In this document: piece after piece, positions 26,971-35,536 of the stretch
Layout of the letters: each line of letters opens with the position of its first letter
Position numbering within the stretch: the stretch's first letter is position 1
Source of the DNA: Streptomyces sp. HB132
Lineage (GTDB): Bacteria > Actinomycetota > Actinomycetes > Streptomycetales > Streptomycetaceae
NCBI RefSeq assembly: GCF_016909575.1
Contig: NZ_JAFBGA010000001.1
Location: forward strand, 682,001 to 746,000
Direction: 5' to 3'
Length of the DNA stretch: 64,000 nt
Made by a program: the position numbers and the translations under genes
The notes under the pieces: generated by a model
What the model was told of the DNA's origin: nothing
What the model saw: the letters and a program-made list of their open reading frames with translations, nothing else
Database searches by the model: none

Positions 26971-27369
26971 ATGGAACCCTTACGAACCCCACGCGCGGCC
27001 GGTCCGGGCCGGGGCGGGCGCGGGGACCGGGGGTCGACCGCCGTCGAGTACCTGGGCTTCCTCCCCGTCCTCATCCTCATCGGCCTCGCCGGCATCCAGC
27101 TCGGCCTGATCGCCTACACCGCGCAGCAGGCGGGCACCGGCGCGAGGGCCGCCGCCCGTACGGCCGCGCAGGAGGACGTGTCCGGCTCGTACGCCCGGGT
27201 CGCCAAGGCGTCCATGACCGGCTGGGTCGCCGAGCGGGCCCGGATCTCGGCGCCCTCCGGAGAGGACGCGGTCACGGTCACGGTGACCGTCCCGATCCCG
27301 GACGTCCTGCTCGGCCTGCTCGGTGACCGGACCGTCGAGAAGTCCGCCACCATGCCCCGCGACGACTGA
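26971..27369 (+). CDS. TadE-like pseudopilin (second copy)
   Basis: This 132-residue protein has a Gly/Arg-rich leader ending DRG21, then STAVEYLG with Glu26 at +5 and Tyr at +6, and a hydrophobic helix (FLPVLILIGLAGIQLGLIAY). This is the same prepilin pattern as the preceding gene and the pilin. The mature domain is small and ends with a charged tail. It lies six bases after the first TadE-like gene, so the pair is one transcriptional unit, probably partners in one pseudopilin complex. Confidence 0.85.
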   Translation: MEPLRTPRAAGPGRGGRGDRGSTAVEYLGFLPVLILIGLAGIQLGLIAYTAQQAGTGARAAARTAAQEDVSGSYARVAKASMTGWVAERARISAPSGEDAVTVTVTVPIPDVLLGLLGDRTVEKSATMPRDD

Positions 27370-27399
27370 GCGCACCCATCTCATCCGAGGAGTACCGCC

Positions 27400-28737
27400 A
27401 TGAGCCTGCGGGCACGCATCACCGCCCCCGAGGAGCGCGGAGGGGGACGGGAGGACGGCCACCTGGTCGCCACGTACCGCGCGAAGCTCCTCGAGGAGAT
27501 CGACCTCGCGGAGATGTCCTCGCTGGCCGCCACCGACCGCCGGGCCCGGCTGGAACGCGTGCTGGGCCACATCATCAGCCGCGAGGGGCCGGTCCTCTCC
27601 ACCGCCGAGCGCTCCCAGCTCATCAGGCGCGTCGTCGACGAGGCGCTCGGGCTCGGCGTACTGGAACCACTCCTGGAGGACGCCTCCATCACGGAGATCA
27701 TGGTCAACGGACCCGACCAGATCTTCGTCGAGCGTGCGGGCAGGGTCGAGCAGCTCCCGATGCGCTTCGCCAGCCACGAACAGCTCATGCAGACGATCGA
27801 GCGCATCGTCTCCACGGTCAACCGGCGCGTCGACGAGGCCAATCCGATGGTCGACGCCCGTCTTCCCAGCGGCGAGCGCGTCAACGTCATCATCCCGCCG
27901 CTCTCGCTCACCGGCGCGACGCTCACCATCCGGCGCTTCCCCAGGTCCTTCACGCTCCAGGAGATGATCGGCTTCGGCTCGCTGGACCAGCAGATGCTGC
28001 TGCTGCTCGCCGGGCTCGTCCAGGCCAGGTTCAACGTGATCGTCTCCGGGGCCACGGGCACGGGGAAGACCACCCTGCTCAACGCGCTCTCCGGACTCAT
28101 CCCCGACGGCGAACGCATCGTCACCATCGAGGACTCGGCCGAACTCCAGCTGCAGCAGAACCACGTGATCCGGCTGGAGTCGCGGCCCGCGAACGTGGAG
28201 GGCAAGGGCCAGGTCACCATCCGCGACCTGGTCCGCAACTCCCTGCGCATGCGCCCGGACCGCATCGTCGTCGGTGAGGTCCGAGGCGGAGAGGCACTGG
28301 ACATGCTCCAGGCGATGTCGACCGGCCACGACGGTTCGCTCGCCACCGTGCACGCCAACAGCGCCGAGGACGCGCTGATGCGACTCCAGACCCTCGCGTC
28401 GATGTCCGAGATCAAGATCCCCTTCGAGGCCCTGCACGACCAGATCAACAGCGCCGTGGACGTGATAGTCCAGCTGACCAGGCACGCCGACGGTACCCGG
28501 AAGGTCACCGAGATCGCGGTGCTCGACTCGCACGGGCGCGCCCCCTACCGGATCGTCACCGTCGCCCGGTTCGCGGCCCGGCCGATGGACGTCGACGGCG
28601 TGGTCCACGGCGAGTTCCAGGCCCTCCCGCTCCCGCGTCGTGTCGCCGACCGGCTCTTCATGGCCGGACAGCCGATCCCCCAGGCCTTCGGGGTCGCTCC
28701 GTCAGACGAATACCTCGCCACCCGAGAGGCCGGATAG
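27400..28737 (+). CDS. cpaF: CpaF/TadA pilus assembly ATPase
   Basis: This 445-residue secretion ATPase of the VirB11/GspE superfamily powers Flp pilus extrusion. Walker A is SGATGTGKTT at about 216-225. The Asp box/Walker B region is RPDRIVVGEVRGGEALDMLQAMSTGHDGSL (about 286-315), with the His of TVHANS following. The N-terminal domain contains the typical ITEIMVNGPDQIFVER segment. Start at ATG 27400 follows GAGGAG. It is located between pseudopilins and TadB, the normal order for actinobacterial Tad loci. Confidence 0.95.
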   Translation: MSLRARITAPEERGGGREDGHLVATYRAKLLEEIDLAEMSSLAATDRRARLERVLGHIISREGPVLSTAERSQLIRRVVDEALGLGVLEPLLEDASITEIMVNGPDQIFVERAGRVEQLPMRFASHEQLMQTIERIVSTVNRRVDEANPMVDARLPSGERVNVIIPPLSLTGATLTIRRFPRSFTLQEMIGFGSLDQQMLLLLAGLVQARFNVIVSGATGTGKTTLLNALSGLIPDGERIVTIEDSAELQLQQNHVIRLESRPANVEGKGQVTIRDLVRNSLRMRPDRIVVGEVRGGEALDMLQAMSTGHDGSLATVHANSAEDALMRLQTLASMSEIKIPFEALHDQINSAVDVIVQLTRHADGTRKVTEIAVLDSHGRAPYRIVTVARFAARPMDVDGVVHGEFQALPLPRRVADRLFMAGQPIPQAFGVAPSDEYLATREAG

Positions 28738-28747
28738 GTACCCCGAC

Positions 28748-29683
28748 ATGGACAATCTCGCACCGCTCACCATCGGTGTCACGCTGCTGTGCTGCGTACT
28801 CGGCGTCATGGGCCTGCACGCGTACACCTCGGGCAGGGCCCAGCGCGAGGCCCTCGTCGACCGGCTCTCCTCGACGGGTCAGGCCGAGACGGGTCCGCAG
28901 CGCCGGTTCCGGGGGATCGACCGCCGCCTGCGCCGCACGAAACCGGGCAGGAGGATCGAGCTGAAGCTCGCCGCCACCGGCCTCGACGTCACCCCCGGCG
29001 AGTACTTCCTCTACGTCATGGCCTCGGTGGCGGCACTGTGGCTGATCGCGGCGTCCGTCCTGGCGGCGTTCTTCGGTCCGCTGGCCGGGCTCGCCGGGAT
29101 CTGGAGCGCCAACACCTTCCTGAACTGGCACCGCGCCAAGCGCACCGAGGCGTTCATCGGCCAGCTGCCGGAGATCTCACGGGTCCTGGCCAACGCCACC
29201 CAGGCAGGTCTCTCCCTGCGCACCTCCATCGCCATGGCCGCCGACGAGCTGGAGGCGCCCGCCGGTGACGAACTCCGTATCGTCGCCGACCAGCTGGGCG
29301 TGGGCCGCACCCTCGACGACGCACTGGACGAGCTCGCCACCCGCCTGCCCTCCCGCGAACTGGTCGTCCTCGTCGCCACGCTGATCCTCTCCAACCGGGC
29401 CGGAGGCCAGGTCGTCTCCTCGCTGCGCAACCTCACCATCACCCTGGAGGAACGCAAGGAGACCCGGCGCGAGGTCCGCACCCAGCTGTCACAGATCAAT
29501 GCCACCGCCTACGCCGTCCCGGCCATCGGCGTCGGCGCGATGCTCCTCGTCAACGCGATCCTCCCCGGGGCACTCGACCGTATGACGGGATCGTTCGCCG
29601 GCCAGATCGCCGTCATCGTCTCGCTCGGCCTCTACGCCGTCGGCTTCGTCGCCATCCGCCGCATTTCCAAGATCGATATCTGA
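28748..29683 (+). CDS. tadB: TadB-like inner-membrane platform protein (T2SS F domain)
   Basis: This 311-residue membrane protein starts at ATG 28748, ten bases after the ATPase stop. Hydrophobic segments lie near residues 5-22, 95-125 and 250-310. The GspF/T2SSF domain includes LPEISRVLANATQAGLSLRTSIAMAADEL and a Glu-rich helix (LEERKETRREVRTQLSQINAT). TadB with TadC forms the platform on which the ATPase acts. Confidence 0.9.
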   Translation: MDNLAPLTIGVTLLCCVLGVMGLHAYTSGRAQREALVDRLSSTGQAETGPQRRFRGIDRRLRRTKPGRRIELKLAATGLDVTPGEYFLYVMASVAALWLIAASVLAAFFGPLAGLAGIWSANTFLNWHRAKRTEAFIGQLPEISRVLANATQAGLSLRTSIAMAADELEAPAGDELRIVADQLGVGRTLDDALDELATRLPSRELVVLVATLILSNRAGGQVVSSLRNLTITLEERKETRREVRTQLSQINATAYAVPAIGVGAMLLVNAILPGALDRMTGSFAGQIAVIVSLGLYAVGFVAIRRISKIDI

Positions 29684-29696
29684 GGAGGGGACCGGT

Positions 29697-30584
29697 ATGG
29701 AACTGCTGCTCGCGCTCGTCGTCGGCCTCAGTGTGCTCGGCGTCTTCAAGGGGGTGCGGATGTACCGCTCCGAGGCCACCCTCCCCGGTGACCTCGCCCT
29801 CGCCCTGGAGGTCGGCTCGACCCGCACCACCGCGGTGGGCTCCGGAATCGACCGGCTCGGCATGCGCTGGGCGCCCCTGGTGCTCCGCGCGATGGGACCG
29901 AAGCGGGTCAACGAGAAGCGCCGCAAGATCGACATGGCCGGCAACCCCGGCGGCCTCACCATCGACCGTTACGCCGCCCGCCGGGCCGTCTACAGCGCCC
30001 TCGGCGGTTTCGCCGCGTTCGTGATGCTCACCGGCGGCCGGATCTTCATGGCGCTCCTCATGGTCGCCTTCGGCCTCTTCTGGGGCGAGGTCGGCATCTG
30101 GGCCGCCGTCCGCAAACGCAGGGACGACATCGACCGCACCCTTCCCGACTTCCTGGACGTCCTCGCCGTCGTCGTCTCCGCCGGCCTCGGATTCCGGCAG
30201 GCACTGGACCGGGTGTCCGAGAAGTACAAGGGCCCGTGGGCCGACGAGCTCCGCATCACCCTGCGGCAGATGGACATGGGCGTCAGCCGCCGCCAGGCCT
30301 TCGACGAACTGCGCAGACGCAACGACTCCGAACAGGTCGCCATGTTCGTCACCGCACTCCAGCAGGGCGAGGAACTCGGCGCCCCGATCGTGGACACCCT
30401 CATCGCCATCGCCAACGACATGCGCCGCACCGACGCGCAGAACGCCCGGCGCAAGGCGGCCAAGGCGGTCCCCAAGGCGACCCTGATGGTCACCACCTTC
30501 ATGATCCCCGCGACCGTGCTCCTCATGGGCGCCGCCATGCTGCTCGGATCCGGCACCGACTTCGGATCCCTGACGGGCGAGTGA
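29697..30584 (+). CDS. tadC: TadC-like inner-membrane platform protein (T2SS F domain)
   Basis: This 295-residue protein has an N-terminal anchor, a pair of helices near residues 98-135, the GspF domain motif LPDFLDVLAVVVSAGLGFRQALDRVSEKY, and a C-terminal helix (VPKATLMVTTFMIPATVLLMGAAML). GAGGAGGGG precedes the ATG. It lies 13 bases after tadB. Its stop overlaps the GTG of the sensor kinase gene, showing that the two-component system is built into the pilus operon. Confidence 0.9.
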   Translation: MELLLALVVGLSVLGVFKGVRMYRSEATLPGDLALALEVGSTRTTAVGSGIDRLGMRWAPLVLRAMGPKRVNEKRRKIDMAGNPGGLTIDRYAARRAVYSALGGFAAFVMLTGGRIFMALLMVAFGLFWGEVGIWAAVRKRRDDIDRTLPDFLDVLAVVVSAGLGFRQALDRVSEKYKGPWADELRITLRQMDMGVSRRQAFDELRRRNDSEQVAMFVTALQQGEELGAPIVDTLIAIANDMRRTDAQNARRKAAKAVPKATLMVTTFMIPATVLLMGAAMLLGSGTDFGSLTGE

Positions 30585-31915
30585 GCGACCGGCCGATGCG
30601 CATCTCCCTGCAGCCGGAACCCGATCCGGAGCCCACGGACCCCCGCCGCACCCTGTCCACCCCGGCGGGCCCGGCCCCCACGGTGTCCATCCAGGTCAAC
30701 GCCCTCCAGGCGCTGGCCCGGCAGGTGTTCCTCTTCCGGCTCGCCATGATCACCATCGGCACACCGCAGGCGGCCGGCAACAGCGCCCCAGGTCTCGCCG
30801 GCTGGCTCGTGGGATCGGCCGTCGTGGTGACGTTCGTCGGCTCGTACGCCCTCTTCCGCGACTGGGAACGCTTCGGGCCGCTCCTCGTGCGATACCCGCT
30901 GCTCCTCGGCGTGGACATGGTGTTCGGCGCGCTGCTCCTGTTCACCGCCACCCCGGAGTCGACCCTCGGCTACGCGGTCGTCTGCACCCCGCTGCTCGCC
31001 GGACTGCTCTACGGCTGGCGGGTCGCCGGCATCTTCGCCGCCCTGCAGTGCCTGATCCTGGCAGCGGCCTACGGCGTCGACCACCACCCCCAGTCCAGCC
31101 TGGCCGACGTGCTCCTCCTCCCCGGTTTCTGCGTCCTCGCGGGAGCCGCCGGCGTCACTCTGCGGAATCTGATGCTCCGGGTCGGAGCGGCCAGCCAGGC
31201 ACTGACGGAGGCCCGGGCGCGCCTCGCCGTCAGCGCCGCCGTCGAGGACGAACGCGCCCGCCTCGCCCGCGAGATGCACGACTCCGTCGCGAAGACCCTG
31301 CACGGTCTGGCCCTGGCGGCCGACGGTCTGGCCCAGTCCTCGGGGCACACGGACCCGCTCACCGTCAGACACCAGGCGGAACTGGTGGCCCGGTCCGCCC
31401 GCCGGGCCGCCGCCGAATCCCGTGAGCTCCTCTCCGACCTGCGCCGCGACTCGGGGCTGGACGGAGGCATCGACCTCATCACCGAACTCCGCGGCAGGAC
31501 AGAGGACTTCAACCGGCGCCATGGGATGAACACGGTGTTCCGCACCCTCGGCGACACACCGGTGCCCCTGGTCCCCCCGGTCGTCGCCCGACAGTTGCTC
31601 ACCGTGGCCTCCGAAGCGATGGAGAACGCCAACCGTCACGCCCACCCCACCTATCTCGTCGTACTCGCCGGCATCAAGGGCGACGTCCTGCGCGTCAGCG
31701 TGTACGACGACGGCAAGGGGCTGCCCACGGGGCTCGCCCTCGACGACCTGAGGCGGGCCGGCCACTTCGGGCTCGTCGGCATGGTCGAACGCGCGGCCTC
31801 GATCGGTGCCCGCATCCGCATCGGCAAGGGGCGGGCCGCCAAGGGGACCGAGGTCCGCGTGGAACTGCCGACCGCGGCTCTCGCCCCACCCGGGACGGCG
31901 GCCGCGGACCCGTGA
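30581..31915 (+). CDS. NarL-type sensor histidine kinase of the Tad cluster
   Basis: This 444-residue kinase is translated from GTG 30581 (GTGA overlap with tadC) or possibly ATG 30596. About five hydrophobic segments occupy residues 45-200 with little extracytoplasmic loop, so the signal may be membrane-borne. The HisKA_3 motif is AREMHDSVAKTLHGL with His233. The ATP-binding domain has the N box (SEAMENANRHAH), the G1 box (YDDGKGLP) and G2 (GHFGLVGMVERAASIGA). It is the cognate partner of the response regulator 87 bases downstream. Confidence 0.9.
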   Translation: MSDRPMRISLQPEPDPEPTDPRRTLSTPAGPAPTVSIQVNALQALARQVFLFRLAMITIGTPQAAGNSAPGLAGWLVGSAVVVTFVGSYALFRDWERFGPLLVRYPLLLGVDMVFGALLLFTATPESTLGYAVVCTPLLAGLLYGWRVAGIFAALQCLILAAAYGVDHHPQSSLADVLLLPGFCVLAGAAGVTLRNLMLRVGAASQALTEARARLAVSAAVEDERARLAREMHDSVAKTLHGLALAADGLAQSSGHTDPLTVRHQAELVARSARRAAAESRELLSDLRRDSGLDGGIDLITELRGRTEDFNRRHGMNTVFRTLGDTPVPLVPPVVARQLLTVASEAMENANRHAHPTYLVVLAGIKGDVLRVSVYDDGKGLPTGLALDDLRRAGHFGLVGMVERAASIGARIRIGKGRAAKGTEVRVELPTAALAPPGTAAADP

Positions 31916-32002
31916 CCGCACGTGCACGTCGGCCGAATATCTCCGCTCCGCCCCGCAGCCCCCGTACCTTCGTCACCACGACACCTGAGAGGAGGTCGCA
32001 GA

Positions 32003-33085
32003 ATGCCGGACGACGTCTCCCGTATGTCGGGCCAGGACCGGGCGGCACAGAGTCACACCCCCCGGTCCACGTCCTCGCGCGACACCCCGCTCGGCCCGGA
32101 GCCCAGCTCCCCCGCGTTCCCGGCCACCCGGATCCCTCCGGACCTTCAGCAGCCGATGCCCGCGTTCCCCGCCGCCCCCGCCGCACCGGCCCCCGGGCCC
32201 CTGCGGGTCGTGGTCGCGGACGACAACCCCGTCGTCCGTGCGGGGCTCGGTGTCCTGCTCGGCGGCCGCGCGGACATCGAGGTCGTGGCGGAGGCGGCCG
32301 ACGGACGCGAGGCCTACGACGCCGCCGTACGCCACCGCCCGGACGTCATCCTGCTCGACGTGCGGATGCCCGGGGTGGACGGCATCTCCGCACTGCCACA
32401 CCTGGTGCGGGTTGCACCCGTGATGATGCTGACGTACAGCCGCGAGAGCGACATCGTGCACGAGGCGCTGCGCCTGGGCGCGGGCGGCTACCTGGTCCAC
32501 GGCGAGTTCACCGCCGACGAACTGGTGCAGTCCGTACGCGACACGAAGAGCGGCCGGGCCCCCTTCACCGCCACAGCGGCCAACGCGCTCCTGGCCCAGG
32601 TGCGCCAAGGGGCGGGCGGGCATCCGAGGCAGCTCCCGGAGGGGCTCGGGGCAGCACTGGCGGCGTCCGGCCCGTCCGACGGGCCCGGCTCTCCGGCACA
32701 GCCCCCGGAGAGCGGCGCCCAGGCAGCACCGGCGCCGGTGCTGCCCTCGGTGCGACCGGCAGGACGTCCGCGAAGCCTTTCGCGACTGCAACCCCGTGTG
32801 GCACAGTCTTCGTCCGACAGCGGAAACATCCGGCCGCAGGCGCTCAACAGGCAGCAGTACGACCTGAGTTCACGGGAGGCGGAGGTCATGGAGCTCATCT
32901 CCTCGGGCATGAACAACCAGCAGATCGCCGCCACCTGTTTCATCAGCGAGAAGACCGTCAAGAACCACATCAACAGGATCTTCACCAAGCTGCACAGCAC
33001 CAGCCGCAGCGAGGCGATAGCCCGGTGGCTCGGCACGGCACCGGGCCCGGGTCCTGGACCGAGGGGGACAGACAGCCATGGCTGA
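32003..33085 (+). CDS. NarL/LuxR-type response regulator of the Tad cluster
   Basis: This 360-residue regulator starts at ATG 32003 after GAGAGGAGG. An unusual Pro/Ser-rich N-terminal extension (about residues 1-65) precedes the receiver domain (about 67-185) with phospho-acceptor Asp119 in ILLDVRMPG. A long low-complexity linker (about 200-290) leads to the LuxR helix-turn-helix (about 295-350, LSSREAEVMELISSGMNNQQIAATCFISEKTVKNHINRIF, shown here as the family pattern). It probably controls pilin expression; the 18-bp palindromes nearby have the right form for a NarL-type dimer. Confidence 0.9.
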   Translation: MPDDVSRMSGQDRAAQSHTPRSTSSRDTPLGPEPSSPAFPATRIPPDLQQPMPAFPAAPAAPAPGPLRVVVADDNPVVRAGLGVLLGGRADIEVVAEAADGREAYDAAVRHRPDVILLDVRMPGVDGISALPHLVRVAPVMMLTYSRESDIVHEALRLGAGGYLVHGEFTADELVQSVRDTKSGRAPFTATAANALLAQVRQGAGGHPRQLPEGLGAALAASGPSDGPGSPAQPPESGAQAAPAPVLPSVRPAGRPRSLSRLQPRVAQSSSDSGNIRPQALNRQQYDLSSREAEVMELISSGMNNQQIAATCFISEKTVKNHINRIFTKLHSTSRSEAIARWLGTAPGPGPGPRGTDSHG

Positions 33086-33145
33086 ACGGGGGAGACGCCC
33101 CACGACGGGAGCGGTACGCGCCGGACGCCAGGCGCAACGACCGTT

Positions 33146-33175
33146 TTGGGCCCGGGCTTGGGCCCTGGGGCCCTC
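33146..33175 (+). promoter_or_regulatory. Palindrome upstream of the Flp pilin gene (site A)
   Basis: TTGGGCCC-TG-GGGCCCTC at 33158-33175 matches 14 of 16 arm positions of TTGGGCCC-N2-GGGCCCAA. An extra half-site TTGGGCCC lies at 33146-33153. The 8-2-8 layout fits NarL-type response regulators, and the pilin start is about 140 bases downstream. Confidence 0.5.
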
Positions 33176-33312
33176 CGCCGGAGGGGCCGCGCGGGCGTAC
33201 ATTTCTCAGGTTGACTCGGGGACCGGCCAGGGGGAAGCCGGTACCCGAGGCGGCACCACAGAGACAGACACGTCGGCCGGCCGTCGGCCGGGCGGATCCG
33301 GAGGGGAACACC

Positions 33313-33537
33313 ATGAGCAAGCTGATGCTGAAGGCTTCCGTCAACGCCAAGGTCTGGGCGAACACCTCGGTGGAGCGCATGAAGGCGCGCGGGGACCGGG
33401 GGCAGGGCGCGGTGGAGTACCTCGGCATCATCGTGGTGGTCGTGGCGATCATCGGAGTGCTCATGCTGACGAACATCGGTGCAGCGATCGGTGGTGCCAT
33501 CACCACGCAGATCGCCAAGATCACTGGCGGCAAGTAG
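33313..33537 (+). CDS. Flp-type major pilin
   Basis: This 74-residue type IVb pilin starts at ATG 33313 (GGAGGGGAA upstream). The leader of 30 residues ends DRG30; cleavage before Gln31 places Glu35 at +5 and Tyr at +6 (QGAVEYLG), the Flp signature. A hydrophobic helix (IIVVVVAIIGVLML) and a short tail, GGAITTQIAKITGGK, follow. It would be processed by the prepilin peptidase encoded at 45590 and polymerised by the CpaF/TadB/TadC machine. It has its own upstream region of 227 bases with palindrome site A, so it is probably transcribed separately from the assembly genes and at a higher level. Confidence 0.93.
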   Translation: MSKLMLKASVNAKVWANTSVERMKARGDRGQGAVEYLGIIVVVVAIIGVLMLTNIGAAIGGAITTQIAKITGGK

Positions 33538-33584
33538 CAGGTAGACAGAAGCGAGACGCTGGGCAGGCTTTCCCCATCTACATC

Positions 33585-34184
33585 ATGGTGGTGGCGGGCC
33601 TGCTCTTCCTGGCGTTCGCCTACTTCGCCGTCGGCCAGGCCTCGATGAAGAAGAACGAGGCGCAGACGGCCGCGGACGCGGCAGCGCTGGCGGCGGCCAC
33701 CGATGCCCGCGACCAGCTGAGCTGGCCCGAGGTCTTCGACCTGGACGGGTGGGACGATCTTCTGAGCGGGCGCGGAGCCGGCTCGAATTCGTGTGAAGCC
33801 GCCGACTGGCTGGCTGCCGCGAACGACGCCCACGCAATCGACTGCTTCGCGGAGGACCTGCCGGAGACTTCGTACACCGTCACGGTCGAGAGCAACAAGC
33901 CCGTCGGCGACTCGGTGATCGCCGTTACGAAGACCACCAAGGCCAAGGCCACCGCGCGAGCAGTGATCGAGCCTCGATGCCGCATCGAAGAGGACGCGCG
34001 TCCCGAGCCGAGTCCGGCCGAGGAGAGCGAAGACGACGGCGACACGGGTCAGGACGAGGAGCAGAAGGCATACAAAGTCGTGTGCGATGACGCAGACTTC
34101 GACGACTTCGACATCGATCCGAAGCACCTCGATCTCCTGCCGGACCTGGCAGACCTTTTCTCCGTCCACCTGGCCGACAAGTAG
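33585..34184 (+). CDS. TadG-like pilus-associated protein, start uncertain
   Basis: This frame encodes about 199 residues from ATG 33585. The conserved start of the family, DAGQAFPIYIMVVAGLLFLAF, lies partly upstream in the same frame (from about 33555), where no ATG, GTG or TTG is available. The N-terminal helix (VVAGLLFLAFAYFAVGQAS) is followed by KNEAQTAADAAALAAATDAR, the usual TadG motif, then an acidic extracellular domain with three or four cysteines (NSCEAAD, DCFAED, RCRIEE, VVCDDAD) and a Glu/Asp-rich stretch. Either translation begins inside the helix, or a frameshift or non-standard start is used. It lies 47 bases after the pilin stop. Confidence 0.65.
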   Translation: MVVAGLLFLAFAYFAVGQASMKKNEAQTAADAAALAAATDARDQLSWPEVFDLDGWDDLLSGRGAGSNSCEAADWLAAANDAHAIDCFAEDLPETSYTVTVESNKPVGDSVIAVTKTTKAKATARAVIEPRCRIEEDARPEPSPAEESEDDGDTGQDEEQKAYKVVCDDADFDDFDIDPKHLDLLPDLADLFSVHLADK

Positions 34185-34211
34185 ATGATCGACACCGAGA
34201 GGAACACGCCG

Positions 34212-34805
34212 ATGCGTGCAGCCATGACCCGGATTCGTCTGAAAGGGGCTGTCGTAGCCGCCGCTTCCGTAGCCATGGCTGTCGTCCTGACAGCTTGCGG
34301 GGGAGACGACGGCAAGGACAACCAGCCCGAGGGCGGGGAGAAGCAGCCCAATGCTTCGGCGTCACAGCAGTCGAGTTCGCCAGGCACGCAGAAGAGCCCC
34401 GACACATCGGAAGTGATCGCCAGCGTGAAGGGGCCGGGCGAGATCGACCTGGTCATCAATTCTGCCGAGCGTGACGCCGGTGGGTTCGTCACCGTCAAGG
34501 GCAGTGTCACGAACGGCTCGGAGCAGCAGTTCACTGCTGTGGGCTGGCAGGGGGCCGAGGAGGAGATGGTCGGCAACGGGGCATCAGTTGCCGGCGCCTC
34601 TCTGGTGGATCAAACAGGGAAGAAACGATATCTGACCCTGCGGGACACGGACGGCAGGTGCCTGTGCACCCAGTTCACGACGGGCATCGCGCCCGGAGCC
34701 ACGACACCGTTCTTCGTTCAGTTCCCGGCACCGCCTGCGGGGACCAGCGATGTCGACTTCCAGCTCCCGACCATGCCCAGCGCGACGATCAAGATCTCCG
34801 GGTGA
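34212..34805 (+). CDS. Tad-cluster lipoprotein
   Basis: This 197-residue lipoprotein has its start taken at ATG 34212, preceded by GAGAGGAA; an in-frame ATG at 34185 has no ribosome site. The signal sequence ends with the lipobox LTAC (Cys29) followed by GGDD, which favours retention in the membrane. A Ser/Gln-rich linker leads to a beta-rich domain (EIDLVINSAERDAGGFVTVKGSVTN) resembling the immunoglobulin-like folds of surface lipoproteins. Its stop overlaps the next start by one base, so the lipoprotein and OmpA-like protein are co-translated. Confidence 0.75.
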   Translation: MRAAMTRIRLKGAVVAAASVAMAVVLTACGGDDGKDNQPEGGEKQPNASASQQSSSPGTQKSPDTSEVIASVKGPGEIDLVINSAERDAGGFVTVKGSVTNGSEQQFTAVGWQGAEEEMVGNGASVAGASLVDQTGKKRYLTLRDTDGRCLCTQFTTGIAPGATTPFFVQFPAPPAGTSDVDFQLPTMPSATIKISG

Positions 34806-35464
34806 TGGCCACCGTGCAGCCACCCACCTCCGTCTCCCGCGCACCACGAGGCGCGCTGCGCCGCCGCGTCGGACTCTGCGCCGTCGCGACAGTGGTCGTC
34901 GGCACCTCGACGCTCTGGGGCACCGCCTCCGCGACGGCGGACGACAACCCCACAGCCGTTCCCGCTGCCTCCCCGCCCGTCGAGGTCGACGCCAACTCGC
35001 CCGGTCTGATGCTCGGTGACGGTGCGACCCTCGGCGATGTCCGCGTCCTCGACATCAAGTCCGTCGTGGAGGACCTGGGGGGCGAGGAGCGCCGCGAGGA
35101 CACCAACGTCGACATCACCTTCGCTCTCCAGGCCGAGGTCCTCTTCGGCAAGGACAGCGCGAAGCTGAGCGGTGCGGCCAACGCCCGTATCGTCGCGATC
35201 GGCGAGGAGATCAGGAACCAGAGCGCCACCAAGGTCCGTGTGTTCGGTTTCACCGACGACCTCGGCTCCTCCGCGCACGGCGACGTGCTCTCGAAGAAGA
35301 GGGCCGACGCCGTGTCGGGAGTCCTCTCCCCGGGCCTCCCGAACGTCACCTTCGAGATCCGTGGCTACGGGGAGGAGTACCCGATCGCGAGCAACGAGAC
35401 CGAAGAGGGCCGTAAGAAGAACCGCCGCGTGGAGGTCACCTTCCAGCGCACCAGCGGTTCGTAG
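34805..35464 (+). CDS. OmpA-family peptidoglycan-binding protein
   Basis: This 219-residue exported protein has a signal peptide (RRRVGLCAVATVVVGTSTLWGTASATA) and a C-terminal OmpA/MotB domain (about residues 105-215). The peptidoglycan-contact pattern is present: VLFGKDSAKLS, then GFTDDLGSSAHGDVLSKKRADAVSGVL with the conserved Asp and Arg that bind diaminopimelate peptide, then GYGEEYPIASN. A cell-wall anchor for the pilus machine is the simplest reading, since it is encoded between Tad proteins. Confidence 0.85.
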   Translation: MATVQPPTSVSRAPRGALRRRVGLCAVATVVVGTSTLWGTASATADDNPTAVPAASPPVEVDANSPGLMLGDGATLGDVRVLDIKSVVEDLGGEERREDTNVDITFALQAEVLFGKDSAKLSGAANARIVAIGEEIRNQSATKVRVFGFTDDLGSSAHGDVLSKKRADAVSGVLSPGLPNVTFEIRGYGEEYPIASNETEEGRKKNRRVEVTFQRTSGS

Positions 35465-35536
35465 AACCGGCAGAGACCGGCCGGGGCACCGGACTCCGCG
35501 CGAGTGGCGGTCCCGGTGCCGGAAGCTAGGAGCGTA

